64,000 nt of DNA from contig NZ_JARXZC010000006.1 in assembly GCF_029894335.1 (NCBI RefSeq), positions 145,891 through 209,890 of the forward strand. Direction: 5' to 3'. This stretch comes from Kitasatospora sp. MAP5-34. GTDB taxonomy: Bacteria; Actinomycetota; Actinomycetes; Streptomycetales; Streptomycetaceae. A model generated the notes under the pieces. The model had not been told where the DNA came from. It worked only from the letters and a program-made list of their open reading frames with translations, and did no database searches. Shown here one piece after another: positions 1 to 9,458 of the stretch (positions are counted from its first letter, which is position 1; the number at the start of each line of letters is the position of its first letter). Made by a program: the position numbers and the translations under genes.

Positions 1-1
1 G

Positions 2-769
2 AAGCCGCTCGCGGCGACCGGGGCCGAGGGGCGGGTGCTGGTCGAGGAGGCCGAGCGGCGCGGCCTGGTGCTGATGTGCGACCACACCTACTGCTACACC
101 CCGGCCGTCACCCGGATCCGCGAGCTGGTCCGGGCGGGGGAGCTCGGTGACATCCAGTACGTGGACTCGGTGCGGATCAACCTCGGCCTGGTCCAGCGGG
201 ACGTCGACGTGCTCTGGGACCTCGCGCCGCACGACCTGTCCATCCTGGACTTCGTGCTGCCGGAGGGCGACCGGCCGGTTGCGGTGGCCGCGCAGGGAGC
301 TGACCCGATCGGGGTCGGCCGGTCCTGCGTGGCGTACCTGACACTGCAGTTGGCCTCGGGAGCGATCGCGCACGCGCACGTCAACTGGCTCTCCCCGACC
401 AAGGTGCGCACCACCATGGTCGGCGGCTCCAAGCGCACCGTGATCTGGGACGACCTCAACCCCCAGCAGCGGATCTCGCTCTTCGACCGGGGAGTCGACC
501 TCACCGCTTCGGAGGACCTCGACCCGGGGGCCCGCCGCGAGCTGCAGGTCAGCTACCGCTCCGGCGAGATGGTGGCGCCGGCGCTCGGCGAGAAGGAGGC
601 GCTGGGCGGGGTGGTGGAGGAGTTCGCGGCCTCGATCCGGGAGGGCCGCGCACCGCTCACCGACGGGCGGGCCGGCCTGCGGGTGCTCGACATCCTGGAG
701 GCGGCCACGCTCAGCCTCGCCCGGGGCGGCGTCCTGGTCGAGCTCGCGAGGCCGGAGGACCCCTCGTGA
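2..769 (+). CDS. Gfo/Idh/MocA-family oxidoreductase, 5' end outside the window
   Basis: This is the C-terminal 255 residues of an NAD(P)-dependent sugar or sugar-nucleotide dehydrogenase of the Gfo/Idh/MocA family. The open frame runs to the first complete codon of the window and opens with K-P-L, the usual continuation of the family's E-K-P motif, so the Rossmann half lies upstream. The rest shows the family's C-terminal alpha/beta domain, with W-D-L-A-P-H-D-L as the likely active-site segment (equivalent to the conserved D-x-G-x-H region) and N-W-L-S-P just after. Family members oxidise or epimerise sugars at C3 or C4, and this one sits at the head of a polysaccharide locus, so a nucleotide-sugar substrate is inferred. 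Its stop overlaps the GTG of the next gene by four bases, so the two are translationally coupled. Confidence 0.85.
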   Translation, partial: KPLAATGAEGRVLVEEAERRGLVLMCDHTYCYTPAVTRIRELVRAGELGDIQYVDSVRINLGLVQRDVDVLWDLAPHDLSILDFVLPEGDRPVAVAAQGADPIGVGRSCVAYLTLQLASGAIAHAHVNWLSPTKVRTTMVGGSKRTVIWDDLNPQQRISLFDRGVDLTASEDLDPGARRELQVSYRSGEMVAPALGEKEALGGVVEEFAASIREGRAPLTDGRAGLRVLDILEAATLSLARGGVLVELARPEDPS

Positions 770-1476
770 GACATCCCGTCACCCGTCGGGCGCGCCGCCA
801 GGACCTGGTGATCGTCGGCGCGGGCGGCTTCGGGCGGGAGACCGCCGAGGCCGCCCGCGCGGCAGGCGCCGGCTGGCGGCTGCGCGGCTTCCTCGACGAC
901 AACCCGGCGCTGCACGGCACCGAGGTGGACGGCGTGCCCGTGCTCGGCCCGGCCGAGGCGGTGCACGACCTGCCGCGCGCCAAGGTGGTGCTCTGTACCG
1001 TCAACCCGCGTGTGTACACCAGCCGTTCGGAGCTGGCCGACCGGCTGCGGCTGCCCGACGACCGGTACGCCACCGTGGTCCACCCCACCGCGCAGATCGC
1101 CCGGCACGCGGAGCTGGGCCACGGCACCGTACTGCTCGCCCAGGTGGTCGTCACCGCGCGGGCCGAGATCGGCGCGCACGTCGCGGTGATGCCGCAGACC
1201 GTGCTCACGCACGACACCGAGGTGGGTGATTTCGCCACCCTCGCCAGCGGGGTACGGCTCGGCGGCGGCGTACGGCTCGCCCGGGGTTGCTATCTCGGGG
1301 CGGGCGCGCTGGTACGCGAGTACACCACCGTCGGCCAGTGGTCGCTGGTCGGCATGGGATCGGTGGTGCTGCACGACGTCCCACCGCAGGAGGTGTGGGC
1401 CGGGACTCCGGCCCGCTTCCTCCGCGCGGCGGCGGGGGCGGTCGGACGGGTTCACGCGCCCGCGCCACTGCCTTGA
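766..1476 (+). CDS. NeuD-like sugar O-/N-acyltransferase
   Basis: A 236-residue protein with the two-part layout of the NeuD/PglD sugar acyltransferases. Residues 10-85 form a Rossmann-like N-terminal domain that begins V-I-V-G-A-G-G-F-G-R-E and carries F-L-D-D. Residues 105-215 form a left-handed beta-helix of hexapeptide repeats (for example V-V-H-P-T-A-Q-I and I-G-A-H-V-A-V-M), with a likely catalytic histidine in V-L-T-H-D-T. Such enzymes transfer acetyl from acetyl-CoA to a hydroxyl or amino sugar. The GTG start overlaps the upstream dehydrogenase stop, so the pair probably makes or decorates one modified sugar for the polysaccharide. The exact acceptor cannot be read from sequence. Confidence 0.85.
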   Translation: MRHPVTRRARRQDLVIVGAGGFGRETAEAARAAGAGWRLRGFLDDNPALHGTEVDGVPVLGPAEAVHDLPRAKVVLCTVNPRVYTSRSELADRLRLPDDRYATVVHPTAQIARHAELGHGTVLLAQVVVTARAEIGAHVAVMPQTVLTHDTEVGDFATLASGVRLGGGVRLARGCYLGAGALVREYTTVGQWSLVGMGSVVLHDVPPQEVWAGTPARFLRAAAGAVGRVHAPAPLP

Positions 1477-1508
1477 AGTTCCTTGGCACAATCGGGAGTA
1501 GAGCGAAC

Positions 1509-4500
1509 ATGAAGATCGGCAACACCATGGGGCGATCCCCGACCGGAAGTCTCGTACGACGATATCTCCAAGGGACCGGCGGCCTCGCCCGGTTCCTGCT
1601 GGCCACCGCACTCCTGCTGGCGGTCACCAGTCTGACCTCGCCGACCGCGCACGCCGCCGACCCCTGCGCCACACCGGTCGTCAACCCGGTGGCCTGCGAG
1701 AACTCCAAGCCGGGGAGCCCGCTCTCGGACTGGTACTCCCCGAACGCCTGGGGATCCATCCAGGGCTTCACCTCGCACGAGAGCTACAAGCCCGGCGACA
1801 CCGTCGAGTTCAAGGTGCAGTCGCCCGTCCCGTACCAGATCGAGATCTACCGTCTCGGCTGGTACCAGGGCAACCGGGCCCGCAAGATGCCGGCCTCGCC
1901 CACCGCGACCTTCCCGGCCAAGACCCAGCCCAACTGTCTCTCCGACGCCTCCACCGGGCTGGTGGACTGCGGCAACTGGACCACCACCGTCACCTGGACG
2001 GTGCCGAGCGACGCCGTCTCCGGGCTCTACCTCGCCAACATCGAGCAGACCGACGGCAACGGCCTGATGCCCTACCCGATCGTGATCCGGGACGAGTCGA
2101 GCCACTCGAACATCGTGGTGCAGACCTCGGACGAGAGCTGGCAGGCGTACAACAGCTGGGGCGGCCAGAACCTCTACGGCGGCTCCGGGCCCGCGCCCGA
2201 CGGCCGTGCGTACAAGGTGAGTTACAACCGCCCGCTGGACATCGGCGCCGACAACGGCATCTACGGCTCCGAGTACGCGATGATCGGCTGGCTGGAGCGG
2301 AACGGGTACGACGTCAGCTACCTGTCCGGCATCGACGTCTCGACCAAGGGCGTCCTGCTGCAGAACCACAAGGTGTTCATGTCCAACGGGCATGACGAGT
2401 ACTGGAACCAGGCGCAGCGCGACAACGTCACGGCGGCCAAGGCGGCCGGCGTCAACCTGGCCTTCTTCTCCGGCAACGAGATGTTCTGGCGGACCCGCTT
2501 CGAGCCGTCCACCGACAGCTCCGGCACCGCCAACCGCACCCTGGTCTGCTACAAGGAGACCAAGCTGCAGATCCCCGGCGTCGACGGCGTACCCGACCCG
2601 AGCGGCCAGTGGACCGGCACCTGGATGGACCCGGTGGGCGCCGGACGCGGCGGCGGCAAGCCGCAGAACGCCCTCACCGGCCAGCTGTTCCAGGTGAACG
2701 GCTACCGTAACGACGCGATGACCGTGCCCGCCGCGTACGGCAAGCTGCGGATGTGGCGCAACACCTCGATCGCCACCCTGCCGCCCGGCCAGGTCGCGAC
2801 CTTCCCGACCGGCACGCTCGGCTACGAGTGGGACTCGGACATCGACAACGGTTCGCGGCCCCCGGGCTCGATCGACCTGTCCTCGACCACCGTCTCGGTC
2901 ACCGACGGCAACTACCTGCTGGACAACGGCAATACGTACGGCAACGGGATCGCCACCAACAGCCCGACCATCTACCGTGACCCGGTCTCGAACGCGCTGG
3001 TGTTCGGCGCCGGGACGGTCCAGTGGTCCTGGGGCCTGGACACCCTCCACGTGGGCAACACCACGGCCGAGGACCCCCGGATGCAGCAGGCGACCGTCAA
3101 CCTGCTGGCCGACATGGGCGTCCAGCCCTCGACCCTGCAGTCCGGCCTGGTCCCGGCCACCGCCTCGACCGAGACCACCGGCCCGACCGTACTGGTGACC
3201 ACGCCGACGGCCGGGGTCACCGTACCGGTGCAGAAGCCGGTCACAGTCTCGGGCACCGCCGCCGACCTCGGCGGCGGCCAGGTGGCCCGGGTGGAGGTCT
3301 CCATCGACGGGGGCACCACCTGGAAGGGCGCCACCGGCACCACCTCCTGGAGCTACACCTGGACACCGCTGGCCCAGGGTGCGGCACAGATCCAGGTCCG
3401 CGGGGTGAACGACTCCGTCATCACGGGCACGGTCGTCACCGTTCCGCTGACCGTCGGCCCGCAGCAGTGCCCCTGCACCATCTGGCCCACCTCGGCCGTC
3501 CCGGCGCACGCCGACTCGGGTGACGCCGGCTCGATCGAGGTCGGGGTCAAGTTCCGTACCACGGTCAACGGTTCGGTCACCGGCGTGCGGTTCTACAAGT
3601 CCGCGCTGAACACCGGCACGCACACCGGCAGCCTCTGGAGCACGGACGGCACCCGGCTGGCCACCGGCACCTTCACGGGTGAGACGGCCTCCGGCTGGCA
3701 GCAGCTGGTCTTCGCCACGCCCGTCCCGGTCAAGGCGAACACCACCTACATCGCCTCCTACTACGCCCCGAACGGCCACTACTCCTACGACGACGGCTAC
3801 TTCACCGGTCAGGGCGCGGGTCTCGACCCGATCAAGGCCCTGATGGCGGGCGCCGACGGCGACAACGCGCTCTACCGCTACAACACCGGCGGTGGCTTCC
3901 CGAGCAGCAGCTACCACAGCTCCAACTACTGGGTCGACGCGGTGCTCGACACCTCGGGCGACACCACCAGCGCGCCGACGGTGACCGGGTTCACCCCGGC
4001 CACCGGCAGCACCGGCGTGGCGATCACGGCCGCGCCGACGGCGACCTTCAGCCACACCATCGACACCACCGCGCTGCAGTTCACCCTGACCCCGGCCGGC
4101 GGCGGCAAGTCCGTTCCGGCCACGGTCAGTTACGACAGCGGAACGGCCACCGCCACGCTGCGCCCCACCGGGCAGCTGGCGCTCAACACCAGCTACACCG
4201 CCACGGTGAAGGCCAGCGACCCGTGGGGCAACCCGATGGCCGCCCCGGTCACCTGGACGTTCACCACCAGCGCCACCCCGCCCGCCGTCACCTGCCCGTG
4301 CTCGCTGTGGAACTCCGCCACCGCCCCGGCCTCGATCGACTCGGGTGACCCGACCTCCGTCGAACTGGGCACCCGCTTCAGCACCTCGATCAACGGGTGG
4401 ATCACGGGTGTCCGGTTCTACAAGTCCGTCGCCAACACCGGCACCCACACCGCGACGCTGTGGAGCAACACCGGCACCCAGCTCGCCACCGGCACCTTCA

Positions 4501-4982
4501 CCGGCGAGACGGCCTCCGGCTGGCAGCAGCTGACCTTCACCACCCCGGTGGCGATCACCGCGAACACCAGCTACGTGGTTTCGTACTTCGCCCCGAACGG
4601 CCACTACTCGGCGAGCGGCGGCTACTTCACGGCCGGCTACTCCGCGTACCCGATGACGGCCTCGGCCGACGGCCCCGGCAGTGCCAACGGCATCTACCAC
4701 TACGGAGCCACCGGCTTCCCGGCCAGCACCTTCAGCTCGACCAACTACTGGGTGGACCCGGTCTTCACCAACGTGCGGCCCGCGTCGGCCTCAGCCGCCT
4801 CCAGCTCGCTGCAACTCCCGCTGGTCGGGGGTATGTCGAGGCCGGTCGGCAGCCTGCTCGGCGGTCTCCTCGGAAGCGTCACCGGCAGGCTGGCGGGCGG
4901 CCCGACGACGGCTGTCCCGGGCACCGAGCCCGGGACGGTCGCCCCGGCGCCGGCGCCGACCATGTCCCAGCCGGCCGGCTGA
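1509..4982 (+). CDS. Secreted N,N-dimethylformamidase-beta-like protein with two DUF4082 modules
   Basis: A 1157-residue exported protein. The ATG at 1509 follows a GGGAG ribosome site and gives a clean signal peptide (basic start, long Leu/Ala core, A-H-A-A-D near residue 50). The next 500 residues resemble the N,N-dimethylformamidase beta-subunit-like domain, with motifs such as E-I-Y-R-L-G-W-Y-Q-G and N-G-H-D-E-Y-W. An Ig-like segment follows, then a DUF4082 module with G-V-R-F-Y-K-S and S-G-W-Q-Q-L, a Big_5-like Ig domain, a second DUF4082 module and a low-complexity Pro/Ala tail. The family is common in actinobacteria, sometimes beside polysaccharide genes. Binding or trimming of the exported polymer is inferred. 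Longer upstream readings run antisense-like through the preceding gene and lack a signal peptide. Confidence 0.8.
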   Translation: MKIGNTMGRSPTGSLVRRYLQGTGGLARFLLATALLLAVTSLTSPTAHAADPCATPVVNPVACENSKPGSPLSDWYSPNAWGSIQGFTSHESYKPGDTVEFKVQSPVPYQIEIYRLGWYQGNRARKMPASPTATFPAKTQPNCLSDASTGLVDCGNWTTTVTWTVPSDAVSGLYLANIEQTDGNGLMPYPIVIRDESSHSNIVVQTSDESWQAYNSWGGQNLYGGSGPAPDGRAYKVSYNRPLDIGADNGIYGSEYAMIGWLERNGYDVSYLSGIDVSTKGVLLQNHKVFMSNGHDEYWNQAQRDNVTAAKAAGVNLAFFSGNEMFWRTRFEPSTDSSGTANRTLVCYKETKLQIPGVDGVPDPSGQWTGTWMDPVGAGRGGGKPQNALTGQLFQVNGYRNDAMTVPAAYGKLRMWRNTSIATLPPGQVATFPTGTLGYEWDSDIDNGSRPPGSIDLSSTTVSVTDGNYLLDNGNTYGNGIATNSPTIYRDPVSNALVFGAGTVQWSWGLDTLHVGNTTAEDPRMQQATVNLLADMGVQPSTLQSGLVPATASTETTGPTVLVTTPTAGVTVPVQKPVTVSGTAADLGGGQVARVEVSIDGGTTWKGATGTTSWSYTWTPLAQGAAQIQVRGVNDSVITGTVVTVPLTVGPQQCPCTIWPTSAVPAHADSGDAGSIEVGVKFRTTVNGSVTGVRFYKSALNTGTHTGSLWSTDGTRLATGTFTGETASGWQQLVFATPVPVKANTTYIASYYAPNGHYSYDDGYFTGQGAGLDPIKALMAGADGDNALYRYNTGGGFPSSSYHSSNYWVDAVLDTSGDTTSAPTVTGFTPATGSTGVAITAAPTATFSHTIDTTALQFTLTPAGGGKSVPATVSYDSGTATATLRPTGQLALNTSYTATVKASDPWGNPMAAPVTWTFTTSATPPAVTCPCSLWNSATAPASIDSGDPTSVELGTRFSTSINGWITGVRFYKSVANTGTHTATLWSNTGTQLATGTFTGETASGWQQLTFTTPVAITANTSYVVSYFAPNGHYSASGGYFTAGYSAYPMTASADGPGSANGIYHYGATGFPASTFSSTNYWVDPVFTNVRPASASAASSSLQLPLVGGMSRPVGSLLGGLLGSVTGRLAGGPTTAVPGTEPGTVAPAPAPTMSQPAG

Positions 4983-5001
4983 GCCGGTACCACACTTCCC
5001 G

Positions 5002-5041
5002 AGCCGGTCCGCTCCCGTCAGCCGACGGGAGCGGACCGGCT
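5002..5041 (+). terminator. Strong GC-rich stem-loop after the DUF4082 gene
   Basis: An 18-bp perfect inverted repeat (5002-5019 with 5024-5041) closes a four-base loop, 20 bases after the stop of the secreted protein. It has no long U tract, which is usual for terminators in high-GC actinobacteria. It separates the first three genes from the glycosyltransferase that follows. Confidence 0.75.
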
Positions 5042-5103
5042 TCACCGCCGAGACCCTGATCTCGCCGACACCTGGTTCCACCGACCGAGAGGACACCAAA
5101 GTA

Positions 5104-6150
5104 GTGAGCACCGTGAGCGTGGTGATCCCGTGCTACAAGTACGGGCACTATCTCGCCGACTGCGTCAGCAGCGTGCTGGACGAGCAACCGGGCGTCGACG
5201 TCCGGGTCCTGATCATCGACGACTGCTCGCCCGACGATTCGGCCGAGGCCGCGCTGAAGCTGGCCGCGGGCGATCCCCGGATCGAGGTCCGGGTCCACCA
5301 GGTCAACAAGGGCCACATCGCGACGTACAACGAAGGTCTGCTGGAGTGGGCCGACGGCGACTACACCGTGCTCCTGTCGGCGGACGACCGCCTCACCCCC
5401 GGCGCGCTGACCAGGGCGGTCTTACTGCTGGACGCGCACCCGGAGGTCGGCTTCGTCTACGGCCACCCGATCCACTTCCAGCACGGCACCCCGCTGCCGC
5501 CCGCCCGCACCGAGCTGCGCGGCACCACGGTGTTCCCCGGGAAGTGGTGGCTGGAGCGCCGGTTCAAGGAGGCGCACGGCTGCATCACCTCCCCCGAGGT
5601 GGTGGTCCGCACCTCGCTGCAGCAGGAGGTCGGCGGCTACGACCCCGAACTCCCGCACGCCGGTGACATCGAGATGTGGATGCGGCTCGCCTCGCGCGCC
5701 GACGTCGGCTACGTACGCGGCGTCGACCAGGCGTACTACCGCAAGCACGGCGGGAACATGTCGGCTACCGAGTTCGGCGGCCAGATGGACGACCTGCGGC
5801 AGTGCAAGGCCGCCTACGACGCCGTCGTCACCGGCTGCGCCGACCAACTCCCGGACGCCGCCCGGCTCGCCGACACGGTGAACCGCAAGCTTGCCCGCTT
5901 CGCCCTGCGCCGGGCCGTCCGGGCCTACGACCGTGGGCGCACCGGCGAGGTGCCGGAGGCCGAACTCGTCGCCTTCGCCGCCGAGTGCTGGCCCGCCTAC
6001 CGCAGCCTGCCCGAGTACCGGGGGCTCCAACTGCGCCGGCGGGTCGGTGCGCGGGTGATGCCGTACCTGCAGCCGCTCGTCCTCACCGCCGTGGTGGCCA
6101 AGGTCCGGGAGCGGCTCTGGTGGCGGTCGTGGCGGCTGCGCGGCATCTAA
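5104..6150 (+). CDS. Family 2 glycosyltransferase with a TTA codon
   Basis: A 348-residue cytoplasmic GT2 (GT-A fold) glycosyltransferase. The N-terminus reads V-S-V-V-I-P-C-Y-K-Y, the nucleotide-sugar binding strand. I-I-D-D-C-S-P-D-D follows near residue 38, and a D-D acidic pair in L-S-A-D-D-R at about residue 96 serves as the metal-binding motif. A G-G-Y-D-P-E-L segment near 180 is typical of the acceptor side. The C-terminal 100 residues are helical and basic. GTG at 5104 was chosen because it directly precedes the conserved first strand; longer readings cross the terminator. Codon 107 (5422-5424) is TTA, the leucine codon read only by the bldA tRNA in streptomycetes, so translation may be tied to development. 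Donor and acceptor sugars are unknown. Confidence 0.88.
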   Translation: MSTVSVVIPCYKYGHYLADCVSSVLDEQPGVDVRVLIIDDCSPDDSAEAALKLAAGDPRIEVRVHQVNKGHIATYNEGLLEWADGDYTVLLSADDRLTPGALTRAVLLLDAHPEVGFVYGHPIHFQHGTPLPPARTELRGTTVFPGKWWLERRFKEAHGCITSPEVVVRTSLQQEVGGYDPELPHAGDIEMWMRLASRADVGYVRGVDQAYYRKHGGNMSATEFGGQMDDLRQCKAAYDAVVTGCADQLPDAARLADTVNRKLARFALRRAVRAYDRGRTGEVPEAELVAFAAECWPAYRSLPEYRGLQLRRRVGARVMPYLQPLVLTAVVAKVRERLWWRSWRLRGI

Positions 6151-6220
6151 GCTCCAGGTCCGATACCCGGGCGGGGTATCCAGATGAACTGCCGGAAGCC
6201 AACAGGAGGGCCGGGACAGC

Positions 6221-7234
6221 GTGTTCGGCAATCTGATCAACCGTCATGACGCACTCCGGGTGGGCCGCAAACTGCGCCGGGGGCAGCTCGACAAGCTGGT
6301 CTCCAAGGTGCGGGTGCGCGGCACCGAGCGGGTGGTGACCCACTGGTCCGCCGTGGACCCGTCGTTGCAGGAGTGGTGGGCCGTCCCGGCGGTGGTCCGC
6401 CGCTGGAACACGTTCGCCAGCGGTGACCCGGAGGTCGGCTTCCCGGAGCACGTCGCCCGGACCTGGCTGGCCGGGCGCACCGGGCTGCGCGCGCTCTCGC
6501 TCGGCTGCGGCACCGGCGGCAACGAGGTCATCTGGGCCGGTACGGGCGCCTTCGAGCAGATCACCGGGGTGGACATCTCCCCGGACCGGATCGAGTACGC
6601 CACCGGCCAGGCCAAGCAGCTCGGCCTGGCCGACGTGCTCAGCTTCCGCGCCGCCGACGTCAGCGAACTGCTGCGCGCCGGAGAGAAGTACGACATCGTC
6701 CTCGGCCTGCAGTCGCTGCACCACTTCGACCGCCTCGACGAGACGATGGACCTCATCGCCGGGCTGCTGAACCCCGGCGGGCTGCTGATCGTGGACGAGT
6801 TCGTCGGCCCCACCAAGTTCCAGTGGACGGACGGCCAGCTGCGCGCGGTGGACGCTCTGCTCGCCGAACTGCCCGAGGAGCGGCGCAGGTTGGCCGACGG
6901 GCGGCTCAAGCGCCGTGCGGTGCGGCCGAGCCTGCTGTCGATGCGCCTGGACGATCCCTCGGAGGCGGTCGACGCCGCCAGGCTGCTGCCCGCGCTGCGC
7001 GAGCGCTACCAGGTGTTGGAGGAACGCCCGTACGGCGGAACGGTGTTGCACGTCGCACTGTCCGGCATCGCGCAGAACTTCCGCGACGGCACCCCCGCCA
7101 CGGCGGCGCTGGTGGAGCGCGCCTTCGCGGCGGAGGACGCCGTACTGCCGGAGCTGGGGCACGACTTCGTCTTCATGGTCTGCGAGCCGAAGGTGGTTGC
7201 CCAGGAGCGTCAGTCGACCCAAGTGCTCCAGTAG
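6221..7234 (+). CDS. SAM-dependent methyltransferase
   Basis: A 337-residue class I methyltransferase. The SAM-binding motif L-S-L-G-C-G-T-G-G-N lies near residue 92, followed by the acidic strand end G-V-D-I-S and by D-I-V-L-G-L-Q-S-L-H-H-F, a typical motif of methyltransferase domain 11/25 proteins. The GTG start at 6221 is preceded by AGGAGG-like sequence at about 6206. Placed between a GT2 and further glycosyltransferases, it probably methylates a sugar of the polymer or a lipid-linked intermediate, but that is inferred from context. The 3' end overlaps the end of the convergent glycosyltransferase by 25 bases. Confidence 0.85.
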   Translation: MFGNLINRHDALRVGRKLRRGQLDKLVSKVRVRGTERVVTHWSAVDPSLQEWWAVPAVVRRWNTFASGDPEVGFPEHVARTWLAGRTGLRALSLGCGTGGNEVIWAGTGAFEQITGVDISPDRIEYATGQAKQLGLADVLSFRAADVSELLRAGEKYDIVLGLQSLHHFDRLDETMDLIAGLLNPGGLLIVDEFVGPTKFQWTDGQLRAVDALLAELPEERRRLADGRLKRRAVRPSLLSMRLDDPSEAVDAARLLPALRERYQVLEERPYGGTVLHVALSGIAQNFRDGTPATAALVERAFAAEDAVLPELGHDFVFMVCEPKVVAQERQSTQVLQ

Positions 7235-8001
7235 CTCTCGGGGTTGACCAGATACCGCACGGTGGGCACCGGAAGGTGCACCACCGTGCGGCTGCGGCTG
7301 TACCGGAAGACCAGCTCCCAGTCCTCGCGCGGGACCACCTGCGGTGGCCGGCGCAGCCGGCTGAACCGCAGGGCCCGGGTGCGCCGGGCGACCACTGCGT
7401 TGGTGTCGAGGAAGCCCTCCTCCGCCGCGTGCCGCCGGTCGAACGGGACGGACAACACGTCCATGTCACTGCCGTCCGGCCGGATCCGCCGCAGCGCGGT
7501 GTAGACGGCGTCGGGACCGCCGGGCGCCTGCAGGGCGGCCAGGGCCACCGCGAGGTGGTCGGGCTCCCACTCGTTGTCGTCGTCCAGGAAGGCGACGTAC
7601 CGGGACGAGGTCAGCCGGATGCCCACGTTGCGCACCACCCCGGCCACGGCGGTGTTCTGTTCCAGGCTCACCGCGATCAGCCGTGGGTCGGCGGGCAGTT
7701 CGGGCAGTCCGGCGCCGTCGTCCACCACGATCACCACGTGATCGGCGACGGTCTGCGCCAACGCCGTGTCCACTGCCCGCCGCAGGCCGTCGGGCCTGCG
7801 GAAGGTCGGGATCACCGTGACCACCAGGGCGGGCGGGCGCGACCCGAGCGTGGCAGCCAGGCGGCGCACCTCGGCGTTCTCCCGGCGGCGCAGCCCGACG
7901 GCTGTCCAGCCCAGTACGGCCTTGTTCCTGGTCTCCATCAGCCGCAGAAACCCGAACGTGTCGCGCAGGGCCTGCTTGCCCCGCCGCAGGACCGCCTTCA
8001 T
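7210..8001 (-). CDS. Family 2 glycosyltransferase
   Basis: A 263-residue GT2 enzyme. V-T-V-I-P-T-F-R-R-P-D-G near residue 60 is the first GT-A strand, V-V-D-D-G follows, and F-L-D-D-D-N near residue 140 is the DxD-type metal site. The C-terminal E-D-W-E-L-V-F-R is the acceptor-side ED-W motif. The ATG at 8001 overlaps the upstream flippase stop by four bases, which decides the start. It is the last gene of a minus-strand run of chain-length factor, polymerase/ligase, flippase and this transferase. Substrates are unknown. Confidence 0.88.
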   Translation of the reverse strand: MKAVLRRGKQALRDTFGFLRLMETRNKAVLGWTAVGLRRRENAEVRRLAATLGSRPPALVVTVIPTFRRPDGLRRAVDTALAQTVADHVVIVVDDGAGLPELPADPRLIAVSLEQNTAVAGVVRNVGIRLTSSRYVAFLDDDNEWEPDHLAVALAALQAPGGPDAVYTALRRIRPDGSDMDVLSVPFDRRHAAEEGFLDTNAVVARRTRALRFSRLRRPPQVVPREDWELVFRYSRSRTVVHLPVPTVRYLVNPESYWSTWVD

Positions 8002-9458
8002 CGTAGCTCGCCTTCCAACTGCGGGGCCGCTGCCACAGCAACAGCCGGCTGGTCGCCGCGCAGCAGCTGCCGCATCGGCAGTACCACCGGCACGTAGCTG
8101 GCCAGCGCCACCGCGCCCGCCACGAACATTCCCCAGCGGGTCTCGCCGCACCACCGGAAGACCGCGACGGACTCGGCCGCCATCACCAACCCGCCGATGA
8201 ACGGCCGGGCACAGGCCCGCAGGACCACCCCGCCCCGGATGCCCGTCCGGCGCAGCCCCCAGACGAAGGCGGGCGCCGCCACCGCTACCGCGACCACCAG
8301 ATGGCCCGCGCCGACCCCGCCGATGCCCCAGCCGTGCGCGCCGAGCAGCAGCGCGGGGACGAGCGCGGCCAGCCAGAGCCCCTGCACGCCGATCAGCGAA
8401 CTGCGCCGCCCGGCCGCCGCCAGGCAGTCGTAGGCCAACTCGTAGGCGATCCGCAGCAGTCCGAGCAGGGCGAGGAAGCGCAGCACACCGGCGGCCGGTG
8501 CCCACTTGGGGCCGTAGATGGTGTCGATGGCCGGTGCCGCGAGGGTGGCGAGCAGCACGCACGGTGGCACGGCCGCCGCCATCAGCAGGCCGAGGCCCCG
8601 CCCGAACGCGTCGGAGAGCGCCTCCTTGGAGTCCGCGACCCGGGAGAAGCCCGCGAAGGAGATCCGCCGGGCGGCCTCCGAGATGCTGCGGACGGGCCAA
8701 CTGGAGACGTTGAAGGCGAGTTGGTAGAAGCCGAGCGCCACGGGCCCGAGCAGCGCGCCGGTCACCACCGAGTCCACGTTGAGCATGGCGAGCACCAGCA
8801 GACTGGCGCCGGCGAGTGGCAGCCCGAAGGAGACCAACGCCCGTGCCTCGGCGGTCTTCCAGCCCGGCCGCAGCGCTCCGGGCACCGCGATCGCGCACCC
8901 CGCCAGCGCGCACAGGTTGCCGGCCAGCGCGCCCCAGGCGAAGCTCATCGCGCCCGCGCCGTGGTAGGCGAGGACCAGCGTGGTCGCTGTGGTGACCAGG
9001 AAGTTGAGCAGGTCCAGTGCCATCCGGGCGCCCTGCCGGAACTCCCGCGCGATGATCTGGTTGGGTACGCACGCGATGCCGTCGATCACCACCGACAGGC
9101 AGAGCACCCGCAGCATCGAGGTGGCGTCCGGCGAGCCGAGCAGCCGGGCCGTGCCGGGCGCGGCGACGAACAGCACCCCGTACAGCGCGGTGCTGGACAG
9201 CACGGAGAGGGTGAGGACGGTCGGCGCGAACTCCCGTACGTCGCGGTCCCAGCGGACGATCGCCAGGCTGACGCCCATCTCGTTGGCGGAGAGCAGCACC
9301 CCGAGCGCGACCATCCCGGTTGCGTACAGGCCCCACTCGCGCGGGCCGAGCACACCCCGGGCCAGCGCCACGCCGGCCGCGAAGTTGCCGATCCGGATCA
9401 CCACGGTGTTGAGCAGGCTCAGCCGGGCGCCCGACCGTACCTTGGCGGCGAGCGTCAC
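7998..9458 (-). CDS. Wzx-like oligosaccharide flippase
   Basis: A 486-residue integral membrane protein with about 12 to 14 predicted helices, matching the polysaccharide-synthesis/MOP superfamily (Wzx, MurJ-like) in length and pattern. Early residues R-I-G-N-F-A-A-G-V-A-L-A-R and the loop G-P-R-E-W-G-L-Y-A are typical of the first two helices of lipid-linked oligosaccharide flippases. It would move the undecaprenyl-linked repeat unit from the inner to the outer face of the membrane. GTG at 9458 is coupled to the preceding polymerase-like gene by a GTGA overlap, and its own stop overlaps the GT2 start. Confidence 0.87.
   Translation of the reverse strand: MTLAAKVRSGARLSLLNTVVIRIGNFAAGVALARGVLGPREWGLYATGMVALGVLLSANEMGVSLAIVRWDRDVREFAPTVLTLSVLSSTALYGVLFVAAPGTARLLGSPDATSMLRVLCLSVVIDGIACVPNQIIAREFRQGARMALDLLNFLVTTATTLVLAYHGAGAMSFAWGALAGNLCALAGCAIAVPGALRPGWKTAEARALVSFGLPLAGASLLVLAMLNVDSVVTGALLGPVALGFYQLAFNVSSWPVRSISEAARRISFAGFSRVADSKEALSDAFGRGLGLLMAAAVPPCVLLATLAAPAIDTIYGPKWAPAAGVLRFLALLGLLRIAYELAYDCLAAAGRRSSLIGVQGLWLAALVPALLLGAHGWGIGGVGAGHLVVAVAVAAPAFVWGLRRTGIRGGVVLRACARPFIGGLVMAAESVAVFRWCGETRWGMFVAGAVALASYVPVVLPMRQLLRGDQPAVAVAAAPQLEGELR

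Noticed and set aside
1452..4700. A 1082-residue open frame on the minus strand
   Set aside because: It lies opposite the secreted DUF4082 protein, has a shadow-type composition rich in Arg, Gly, Val and Asp, and shows no family motif. High GC makes long antisense frames common.
6162..6180. A terminator between the GT2 and methyltransferase genes
   Set aside because: The stem is only seven pairs and the methyltransferase follows closely on the same strand, so it is more likely incidental.
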